This document shows, piece by piece, positions 46,364 to 53,449 of a DNA stretch of 64,000 bases. How positions within the stretch are numbered: the first letter of the stretch is position 1; each line of letters starts with the position of its first letter. The notes beneath the pieces are model-generated. The model ran no database searches. It was not told the origin of the DNA and worked only from the letters and a program-made list of their open reading frames with translations. The translations under genes were made by a program, and so were the position numbers. This stretch comes from Mucilaginibacter sp. L196 (GTDB lineage Bacteria; Bacteroidota; Bacteroidia; Sphingobacteriales; Sphingobacteriaceae): positions 979,984-1,043,983 of the forward strand of contig NZ_LMUO01000015.1 in NCBI RefSeq assembly GCF_009765905.1, in the 5' to 3' direction.

Positions 46364-47674
46364 ATGAAAAGAAAAATAAATTATAAATATTTTGTTATCG
46401 CGGTGGTTTTAGTGATTTCATCATGTAAGATGGATCAGGTTAACCCTAATGCAGCCTCTGATGCGCAGGTTTTAACTACACGAGAGGGTATAATTGCTTT
46501 AAGTGTTGGTTTGAGGCAATATTATTCAACTACCGGCTTAAGCAACACTATGGTTTCTCCCAGTGTAACGGCACGCGAAATGAAGGGCGTTGCCACCTTT
46601 AGCAATGTAATAGAATTAGAAGAAGGAGGAGCAAATGTATCTACACCCAATGCGAATGTTTTAGCCTTATGGTCTTCCATGCAAGCCGAAATGGGCATGT
46701 GTGAAAACATTATTAACTACGCGCCAAAAGCTTCTGGTTTGGATGCAGGCACACTAAGCGGAATAATGGCACAAGCTTACCTGTTTAAAGCAACAGCCTT
46801 AACTGAACTGGCTATGGCTTTTGAAGAGGCTAATTTAAATACCAGCATAACAGCGCCGGTACAATTTGTTCCAAGGGCACAGGTTTTTGCTTATGCAATA
46901 AGCCTGCTTGATCTGGGGATTGCTGCGGTTAAAGCTAACCCGATATCTACAACATTTACGACATCAATTGCCGGGCCTGATTTTGATCTGGTAAATTCGC
47001 TTTATGCTTATGAGGCAAGGATCAACTTAATAGCAGGCGACAACCAAAAAGCATTGGATAATGCAAACCTGGTTGATTTAACTAAAACGTCAAAATTCGA
47101 CTATTCAACGTTAAGTCCGAATCCTCTGTATACTGTTTATAACATAACTAAAAGCTATTTTCCAAGAGCTCATTTTGGTCTTGCTGATAGTTTATATTAT
47201 CCTGGAGATAACCGGCTTAGTTTTTATTTTACCACGCCAAGTAATGTTATTAACGGAGATACTGTTGTAACGTATGCTGGTTTTGGAGCTTCACAAACTA
47301 CTTCTATCCCGGTATATACGCCGGATGAAATCAGGCTGATCCAGGCAGAAGCAACGCTAAGGTTAAATGGGTCACTTACCACAGCATTAAACTTAATCAA
47401 TGCCGTAAGGACACAAACATCCGGCGATCCATTTGGCGTAAACGCAGGTTTACCGGCTTATTCAGGGCCTGTAACGTATGCTGGTTTACTTGAAGAGGTT
47501 TATAAACAACGTTGTGCGGAGCTATATTGCAGCGGCTTAAAATGGGAAGATACCAGGAGGTTTAACCGGCCGGCCCCACCCGCAAATAGTACAGAGCGTA
47601 ATCGTATATTTTACCCATATCCTAATCAGGAAAGGATAAATAACCCTAATACACCTGTCGATCCGGCGATTTAA
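46364..47674 (+). CDS. SusD-family lipoprotein (cell-wall sugar locus)
   Basis: The 436-residue protein has a lipobox (ISSC near residue 21) and SusD-type helical repeats: AQAYLFKATALTELAMAFEEAN, TPDEIRLIQAEATLRLNGSL and the C-terminal KQRCAELYCSGLKWEDTRRF, the SusD end motif. It is about 100 residues shorter than the mannan SusD, which is within the family range. It forms the surface lid for the SusC 18 bp upstream. A hairpin follows at 47679-47713. Confidence 0.88.
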   Translation: MKRKINYKYFVIAVVLVISSCKMDQVNPNAASDAQVLTTREGIIALSVGLRQYYSTTGLSNTMVSPSVTAREMKGVATFSNVIELEEGGANVSTPNANVLALWSSMQAEMGMCENIINYAPKASGLDAGTLSGIMAQAYLFKATALTELAMAFEEANLNTSITAPVQFVPRAQVFAYAISLLDLGIAAVKANPISTTFTTSIAGPDFDLVNSLYAYEARINLIAGDNQKALDNANLVDLTKTSKFDYSTLSPNPLYTVYNITKSYFPRAHFGLADSLYYPGDNRLSFYFTTPSNVINGDTVVTYAGFGASQTTSIPVYTPDEIRLIQAEATLRLNGSLTTALNLINAVRTQTSGDPFGVNAGLPAYSGPVTYAGLLEEVYKQRCAELYCSGLKWEDTRRFNRPAPPANSTERNRIFYPYPNQERINNPNTPVDPAI

Positions 47675-47678
47675 TAAT

Positions 47679-47713
47679 TTACCAGGGAAAGGGACACCGC
47701 CTCTCCCTGGTAA
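47679..47713 (+). terminator. 10-bp hairpin between SusD and the serine hydrolase gene
   Basis: TTACCAGGGA (47679-47688) pairs perfectly with TCCCTGGTAA (47704-47713) with a 15-nt loop, followed by TACTTTTATATTATG. It fills the gap before the next start at 47726, like the hairpin between SusE and GH76, and may lower read-through from SusCD into the enzyme gene. Confidence 0.5.
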
Positions 47714-47725
47714 TACTTTTATATT

Positions 47726-49519
47726 ATGAGAAAGTTACTTATTTTATTCTTTGGCTTAACTTATGGCGTTGTGCAGGCACAACACCATCTGGTTAATTTA
47801 AAGCAGCTCGAAAGAATTCAGGAAGCCGAAAGAAGCATTACGTTATTAAACAATAGTTCGGGCATTGTTCCTGTATTGAACCTTCCGGGACTCAATATAG
47901 CTAGTGTACATTTTAATTATGGTCAGATTGAAGTTTTTGACAGTATTGCAAATAAATATTGGAAAGTAACAGATCTGGATGGCGATACCGTTAAAACCGA
48001 TTATGGTTTTAATGCCATTCACGATAAACTTAAATTATATAACCTGGTTATTTTTCAGTTATCCGCTTCAACTCATTATAACAGTTCTTTATTGAAGTTT
48101 ATTAAAGATATAGCATCCACACGAAGTGTTTTGATTGTTTTAACCGGGAATGGGAAAAATTTATCATATTTAAGTGATATTAAATCGCCAATAATCTGGT
48201 ATAAAGCTGATAACCAATTCGGTGCATCTTTGGCTGCACAACTTGTTTTTGGAGGTACCGGAACATCTAATCGCCTGGCCGAAAATTTTGGTAAGCCCTT
48301 TCTTAAAGGGTCAGGTTATACAACAAATAAAATTCGGCTTGGCTATGCTTTGCCCGAAGCGGTATCAGTAAATAGTGAAAACCTGGTAAGAATTGATTCC
48401 ATTGTTAACGCCGGAATAGCCGCTCATGCAGCACCCGCTGTTGTTATTTTGTTAGCAAAGGATGGGCAGGTGATTTTTAGTAAAGCCTATGGGAAACATA
48501 CCTATAATGGCAATGATACAACCGGGCTGAACGATATATTTGATATGGCTTCTGTAACTAAAGTTACAGCTACTATGCCTGCCATAATGCACCTATACGA
48601 TACGCATGCTATTAGTCTTGATTCACCAATAAGCAAGTATGTTGCATTGTTACGAACTATTCCTGATAAAAAGGATATTAAAATTAAGGAAGCATTACTA
48701 CATGAGGCAGGTTTTACGCCCTATATAAAATTTTACCAGGACTTAAAACCGGCTGATATGAGTACAGATTCGTCAGCAACGTATCCAACTAAAGTTGCCG
48801 ATCATTATTACCTGCGTGCAAATTATTTTAATGAAGTAATGTGGCCTGTAACACTAGCCTCAAAGGTTGAAACCAGGGGTAAGTTTGTTTACAGTGATTT
48901 AAGTATGTATATGATGAAAGAGGTATTTGAAGAGGCCAGTCATCAAAAATTAAATGATTTTGTTCTAAATGAATTGTACTTGCCTTTAGGAATGCAGGCA
49001 ACAGGATATTTGCCCCGCAACCGTTTCAATAAATCAAGAATTGTACCTACTACTGAAAACGATAACTGGTTTAGAAATATGCTTGTACAGGGATATGTAA
49101 ATGATCCCGGTTCAGCAATGGCTGGTGGCGTTGAGGGCCATGCCGGTTTATTTGCTAATGCAAATGATTTGGCAATTTATTACCAAATGCTCCTAAACAA
49201 AGGCACCTACGGAGGGCATAAATATATTGACAGCACAACAGTAAAAATGTTTACAAGCCGAGAGTCTAAAACAACACAACGTGGGTATGGATTTGATAGG
49301 GTTGGTAAACGTGAACCCAATGATTTGCGGTCTGATGAGGCATTTGGCCACAGTGGTTACACAGGGACGTTTGTTTGGGTTGATCCTAAATACAATTTGG
49401 TTTATATATGTTTAACTAACAGGGTATATCCGGATGATGGTAAAACGTACGGAAATTCAAAGATAAATATTAGAGCACTTTGCCTGGATGCCTTTTATAA
49501 AGCTATTGTAAGCAAGTGA
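47726..49519 (+). CDS. exported serine hydrolase of the beta-lactamase/AmiE type with N-terminal GH3 C-domain remnant
   Basis: The 597-residue protein has a signal peptide (cleaved near VQAQ-HHL). Residues 30-205 look like the C-terminal alpha/beta domain of a GH3 (NagZ-like) enzyme: AERSITLLNN, GIVPVLNLPGLNIASV, then AAQLVFGGTGTSNRLAENF. The catalytic GH3 barrel is absent. Residues 220-595 form a class-C beta-lactamase fold with S276-x-x-K279 (ASVTK), the Tyr motif in FVYSDLS and HSGYTG in place of KTG. NagZ-beta-lactamase fusions are known in Bacteroidota; this looks like one that has lost its glycosidase. In Bacillus subtilis the MurNAc-L-Ala amidase AmiE belongs to the same serine hydrolase family and sits with murQ, so removal of the peptide from MurNAc is the likely job. 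That is inference from family and context. Confidence 0.75.
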   Translation: MRKLLILFFGLTYGVVQAQHHLVNLKQLERIQEAERSITLLNNSSGIVPVLNLPGLNIASVHFNYGQIEVFDSIANKYWKVTDLDGDTVKTDYGFNAIHDKLKLYNLVIFQLSASTHYNSSLLKFIKDIASTRSVLIVLTGNGKNLSYLSDIKSPIIWYKADNQFGASLAAQLVFGGTGTSNRLAENFGKPFLKGSGYTTNKIRLGYALPEAVSVNSENLVRIDSIVNAGIAAHAAPAVVILLAKDGQVIFSKAYGKHTYNGNDTTGLNDIFDMASVTKVTATMPAIMHLYDTHAISLDSPISKYVALLRTIPDKKDIKIKEALLHEAGFTPYIKFYQDLKPADMSTDSSATYPTKVADHYYLRANYFNEVMWPVTLASKVETRGKFVYSDLSMYMMKEVFEEASHQKLNDFVLNELYLPLGMQATGYLPRNRFNKSRIVPTTENDNWFRNMLVQGYVNDPGSAMAGGVEGHAGLFANANDLAIYYQMLLNKGTYGGHKYIDSTTVKMFTSRESKTTQRGYGFDRVGKREPNDLRSDEAFGHSGYTGTFVWVDPKYNLVYICLTNRVYPDDGKTYGNSKINIRALCLDAFYKAIVSK

Positions 49520-49577
49520 TTTATAAATAAGATTTGCTATGAGCATAATTTAAGGGAAGGGACTTTATATTATTAAA

Positions 49578-49614
49578 TGCGTATTTTTGCGTTAATTTTA
49601 AAAAACGTGCAAAT
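49578..49614. promoter_or_regulatory. TGCG-TATTTTTGC motif, copy 3 (before murQ)
   Basis: TGCGTATTTTTGC (49578-49590) and TGCAAAT (49608-49614), with TTTGC and GCAAA facing each other, lie 30-67 bp before the murQ ATG. The layout is the same as copies 1, 2 and 4. Confidence 0.55.
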
Positions 49615-49644
49615 AATAGCGCTTGGACATGTAATTATAATTTA

Positions 49645-50451
49645 ATGGAATTAACAACAGAGAAAGATTCGGAGTACGAAAATCTTCATGAATTATCATT
49701 GGAAGAGATTTTAAACAATATTAATAAAGAAGATCAAAGTGTGCCTTTGGCAGTTAAGAAAAGCATCCCACAACTAGAGGCCTTAGCTAATAGCACTCAT
49801 GAAAGAATGGCTGCAGGTGGACGCCTGTTTTATATAGGTGCCGGTACAAGCGGTAGGCTTGGTATTGTTGATGCATCCGAATGCCCACCAACGTTTGGCG
49901 TTTCTTATGATATGGTGATAGGGATTATTGCGGGTGGCGATAAGGCCATTAGAAGAGCAGTTGAAAATGCTGAGGATGATTTAAACCAGGCGTGGGCAGA
50001 CTTACAAGATTTTAATGTTAATAGTAAGGATATTGTTGTAGGTATAGCGGCCTCAGGAACTACCCCCTATGTTTTGGGAGGGTTGAAAGCAGCAAATAAA
50101 CATGGGATAATAACCGGATGTATTGTATGCAACGCAGGTGGCCCGATAGCTAAAGCAGCAAACTTTCCGGTTGAAGTTATTGTAGGGCCGGAGTTTTTAA
50201 CCGGTTCAACACGCATGAAAGCAGGGACTGCACAAAAGTTAGTCCTTAATATGCTTACCACATCGGTAATGATTCGGCTTGGGAAAGTAAAAGGGAACAA
50301 AATGGTTGATATGCAGCTAACCAACAATAAATTACAAAAACGTGGTATTAAGATGATCGTAAAGGAAACCGGACTTGATGAACAAAAAGCCGAAGAGCTT
50401 TTAAATAAATATGGAAGCGTACGTAAAGCCATAGATGCGGGTAACCAATAA
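49645..50451 (+). CDS. murQ: N-acetylmuramic acid 6-phosphate etherase
   Basis: The enzyme splits the lactyl ether of MurNAc-6-phosphate to GlcNAc-6-phosphate and D-lactate in the cytosol. The 268-residue protein has the SIS-domain fold with the MurQ signatures GRLFYIGAGTSGRLGIVDASECPPTF, where the catalytic Glu lies in ASECPP, then GGDKAIRRAVENAEDD (second Glu), GIAASGTTPYVLGGL and GPEFLTGSTRMKAGTAQKL. The N-terminal TTEKDSEYENLHELS fits the usual start. It is the step after AnmK. The D-lactate released is the probable substrate of the oxidase encoded at 53450. Confidence 0.95.
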   Translation: MELTTEKDSEYENLHELSLEEILNNINKEDQSVPLAVKKSIPQLEALANSTHERMAAGGRLFYIGAGTSGRLGIVDASECPPTFGVSYDMVIGIIAGGDKAIRRAVENAEDDLNQAWADLQDFNVNSKDIVVGIAASGTTPYVLGGLKAANKHGIITGCIVCNAGGPIAKAANFPVEVIVGPEFLTGSTRMKAGTAQKLVLNMLTTSVMIRLGKVKGNKMVDMQLTNNKLQKRGIKMIVKETGLDEQKAEELLNKYGSVRKAIDAGNQ

Positions 50452-50542
50452 ATCTGCTTTGGTGAAAGCAATAAGGCTTACCGGCTGATGCAGCCAATTG
50501 TAAGCGTTGAAGACGAGGTGTTTAGATAAACAAAAAATAAAA

Positions 50543-51670
50543 ATGGATAACAGAAGGAAATTTATTAAAAACTCTGCAATAATTACTGGTTTAGCTGCGG
50601 TAGGTGGTACTTATTCAACTGTTTTAGCAGCAAATAGGAATAAAAATTCCGGAAAGTTGATTTTAAGGTATAAGCCTTATACCCTACAGTTAAAACATGT
50701 TTTTACCATATCCTCTAATTCACGCACTACAACGCCGGTTGTTCTCACAGAATTGGAATATAACGGCGTTATAGGTTATGGAGAGGCATCAATGCCCCCT
50801 TATTTAGGCGAATCACATGAAACAGTGCTTAAATTTTTAGCACAAGTTGATCTGACTAAGTTTGGTGATCCTTTTGATATGGAAGATATTTTAGACTATG
50901 TCGACCAGATTGCACCCCACAACCCGGCAGCAAAGGCCTCTGTTGATATTGCCCTGCATGACCTTGTTGGCAAAATAATGAATGAACCCTGGTATAAAAT
51001 ATGGGGATACAATGCCAGTAAAACACCCTACACTTCTTATACTATCGGAATTGATACTCCCGAGGTTGTTCGCCAGAAGGTGAAGGAAGCTGAACCTTAT
51101 AAAATATTAAAAGTTAAACTGGGAAGGGAAACGGATAAATTAATGATTAACACTATAAGGGAAGTGACTGATAAGCCAATAACTGTAGATGTAAACCAGG
51201 GATGGAAAGATAAAAAATTTGCACTGGATATGGCTTTTTGGCTAAAAGAAAAGGGGATCATTTTTGTTGAACAACCGATGCCTAAAGAAATGCTTGATGA
51301 AACGGCATGGTTAACAGAACACAGCCCGCTACCAATTATGGCTGACGAAGCGGTTCAGCGGCTTGAGGATGTTTTAAAAGTGCATCAGGTTTATAGCGGG
51401 ATCAATATAAAACTGATGAAATCTACCGGGATGCGGGAAGCTCATAAAATGCTTGAATTGGCACGGGCTTTAAATATGAAAGTGATGTTAGGTTGTATGA
51501 CAGAAACATCCTGTGCAATTTCAGCGGCTTCTCAATTAGCGCCTATGGTAGATTGGGCAGATTTGGATGGCTCCTTGCTAATAAGCAATGATGTATACCA
51601 GGGAACCCAGGTTATTGATGGCAAAGTTACGCTTCATGATAGGCCCGGCATTGGGATAACTAAGGTTTAA
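50543..51670 (+). CDS. dipeptide epimerase (L-Ala-D/L-Glu type) with Tat signal
   Basis: The 375-residue enolase-superfamily protein has the MLE-subgroup residues: KILKVKLG (Lys pair), DVNQGW (Asp ligand), FVEQPM (Glu ligand), ADEAVQ (Asp ligand) and NIKLMKSTG (Lys base). This set is typical of L-Ala-D/L-Glu epimerases that convert the murein dipeptide L-Ala-D-Glu to L-Ala-L-Glu. The N-terminus is MDNRRKFIKNSAIITG followed by a hydrophobic stretch ending VLAAN, a twin-arginine export signal. The ATG at 50543 starts exactly at this signal. Cytosolic versions (YcjG, YkfB) have no signal, so this one would work in the periplasm on peptides released by the AmiE-like enzyme. Substrate is inferred. 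Confidence 0.85.
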   Translation: MDNRRKFIKNSAIITGLAAVGGTYSTVLAANRNKNSGKLILRYKPYTLQLKHVFTISSNSRTTTPVVLTELEYNGVIGYGEASMPPYLGESHETVLKFLAQVDLTKFGDPFDMEDILDYVDQIAPHNPAAKASVDIALHDLVGKIMNEPWYKIWGYNASKTPYTSYTIGIDTPEVVRQKVKEAEPYKILKVKLGRETDKLMINTIREVTDKPITVDVNQGWKDKKFALDMAFWLKEKGIIFVEQPMPKEMLDETAWLTEHSPLPIMADEAVQRLEDVLKVHQVYSGINIKLMKSTGMREAHKMLELARALNMKVMLGCMTETSCAISAASQLAPMVDWADLDGSLLISNDVYQGTQVIDGKVTLHDRPGIGITKV

Positions 51671-51766
51671 TTACACATAAAATATGATTTCACAGCCGAA
51701 AAGAAGGTATGCGGTTGTGGGATACAAAACACTATTGTTTAGAGTTAATAGTTGATTGGGTTGTTT

Positions 51767-51794
51767 AAATCCCCGCAGGAGCGGGGATTTTTTT
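51767..51794 (+). terminator. intrinsic terminator after the epimerase gene
   Basis: AAATCCCCGC (51767-51776) pairs with GCGGGGATTT (51781-51790) around AGGA and is followed by four more T. It ends the murQ-epimerase unit about 97 bp after the stop codon and separates it from the symporter unit. Confidence 0.8.
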
Positions 51795-51838
51795 AAGATA
51801 TGAAAGAATAATTTTCAATCAGTTAACGAATTAAAAAT

Positions 51839-51880
51839 TGCGGTTTTTTGCCTTTGTTTTAATAATGGCGTAAAAAAAGC
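51839..51880. promoter_or_regulatory. TGCG-GTTTTTTGC motif, copy 4 (before the symporter)
   Basis: TGCGGTTTTTTGC (51839-51851) is followed by AATAATG and GGCGTAAAAAAAGC (51867-51880), 26 bp before the symporter ATG. It matches copies 1-3 in the left half-site and overall length. Confidence 0.5.
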
Positions 51881-51905
51881 ATCATGTATTATTTATTTCA
51901 GCATT

Positions 51906-53408
51906 ATGTCGCCACTCATACTTCTTTCATTTATTGTCATCTATTTTGCGTTGCTTGTAGGGATTGCCATTGTTACATCAAGGAAATCATCTGACAATGC
52001 CGGCTTTTTCCTGGCTAACCGAAATGCTAAATGGTACCTGATATCTTTTGGCATGATCGGGACTGCATTAAGTGGTGTTACATTTATATCAGTACCCGGA
52101 AAAGTTGGAGCTGCCAGCGGAGATCAGTTTTCTTACTTTCAGTTTATTTTAGGTAATGCAGTTGGCTTTATATTTATTGCATTGGTTTTACTGCCATTGT
52201 ATTATAAATTAAAGTTAACATCTATATATAGTTTTATTGAAAAAACACTTGGCTATTGGAGTTATAAAACAGCCGCAGGCATATTTTTAATAAGCAGAAC
52301 AATAGGCTCAGCGTTCAGGTTATACCTGGTTATTCTTGTCATGCAAAAATTCATATTTGATTTTTATCATGTGCCCTTTGTATTTACAGTTCTTATTTCG
52401 TTGATATTAATATGGCTTTACACATTTAAAGGAGGGTTAAAAACGATTATAATCACTGATAGTCTGCAAACTTTTTTTCTAGTATTATCTGTTTTCCTGT
52501 CAATCTATTTTATCTGCAAAAGCTTAGATTACACTGCTTTTAAAGCAATTAATGTTATTGCTGATAGCCATTATTCTAAAATTTTCTTCTTTTCAAACTT
52601 TGTAAAAAGCAAGTTTTACTTCGCCAAACAATTTGTGGGCGGTATATTTATTACAATAGCAATGGTTGGCCTTGATCAGGATTTGATGCAAAAAAACCTA
52701 AGTTGTAAAAACATCCGGGAGGCACAAAAGAACATGTTTAGTTTTGTAGCAGTATTTGTGGTTATTAACCTGTTTTTTTTAGGTGTAGGGGCATTGTTAT
52801 ACCTTTATGCAGCAAAAAATGGTATCACAGTTGCCAAAACAGACTACCTATATCCAACTATTGCGCTAAATTATTTAGGAACTGTGCCTGCAATTATATT
52901 TATGCTGGGCTTAACAGCGGCTACTTTTGCAACTACTGATTCGGCGTTGACGGCATTGACAACATCATTTTGTATTGACTTTTTAAACTACAATAAAAAA
53001 TTAGGAAGGTCTGAAAAAAGCATGGTAAGGATGAGGCACATTACTCATGTGGCATTCTCCTTTTTGATGTTTTTAACAGTTATCATTTTTAATGCTTTGA
53101 ATAATGACGCGGTAGTTAATGCCATTTTCAAGGTTGCATCTTACACATATGGCCCACTTTTAGGTTTATATTCATTCAGTTTATTTATCCGGAAACGTAA
53201 GGTTTATGATCAGCTTGTACCAATTTGTTGCATTGTGTCGCCTGCCGTTTGTTTTTATCTAAGTACACAATCAAAGGTATTATTAGGCGGCTATGTATTT
53301 GATAGCGAATTAATTTTAGTTAACGGCTTAATTACATTTTTTCTTTTGCTGGCTTTTAGTAAGAAAAAAGTAAACATTGATACTGTGGTATTAGCAGAAC
53401 TGGTTTAA
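51906..53408 (+). CDS. sodium:solute symporter (SSS family), candidate MurNAc or amino-sugar importer
   Basis: The 500-residue inner-membrane protein has about 13 transmembrane segments and SSS-family marks: GFFLANRNAKWYLISFGMIGTA-like first helices, FTFKGGLKTIIITD-type helix 5 (YTFKGGLKTIIITDSLQTF) and the sodium-site stretch GLTAATFATTDSALTALTTSF. It has its own promoter region with motif copy 4 and is followed after 41 bp by the D-lactate-type oxidase. Import of MurNAc or anhydroMurNAc across the inner membrane is an inference from the locus, as no other inner-membrane sugar carrier is present. Confidence 0.82.
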   Translation: MSPLILLSFIVIYFALLVGIAIVTSRKSSDNAGFFLANRNAKWYLISFGMIGTALSGVTFISVPGKVGAASGDQFSYFQFILGNAVGFIFIALVLLPLYYKLKLTSIYSFIEKTLGYWSYKTAAGIFLISRTIGSAFRLYLVILVMQKFIFDFYHVPFVFTVLISLILIWLYTFKGGLKTIIITDSLQTFFLVLSVFLSIYFICKSLDYTAFKAINVIADSHYSKIFFFSNFVKSKFYFAKQFVGGIFITIAMVGLDQDLMQKNLSCKNIREAQKNMFSFVAVFVVINLFFLGVGALLYLYAAKNGITVAKTDYLYPTIALNYLGTVPAIIFMLGLTAATFATTDSALTALTTSFCIDFLNYNKKLGRSEKSMVRMRHITHVAFSFLMFLTVIIFNALNNDAVVNAIFKVASYTYGPLLGLYSFSLFIRKRKVYDQLVPICCIVSPAVCFYLSTQSKVLLGGYVFDSELILVNGLITFFLLLAFSKKKVNIDTVVLAELV

Positions 53409-53449
53409 GGGGTAGTATTTACCTGCAAATATTAGATACAATAAGTTAA

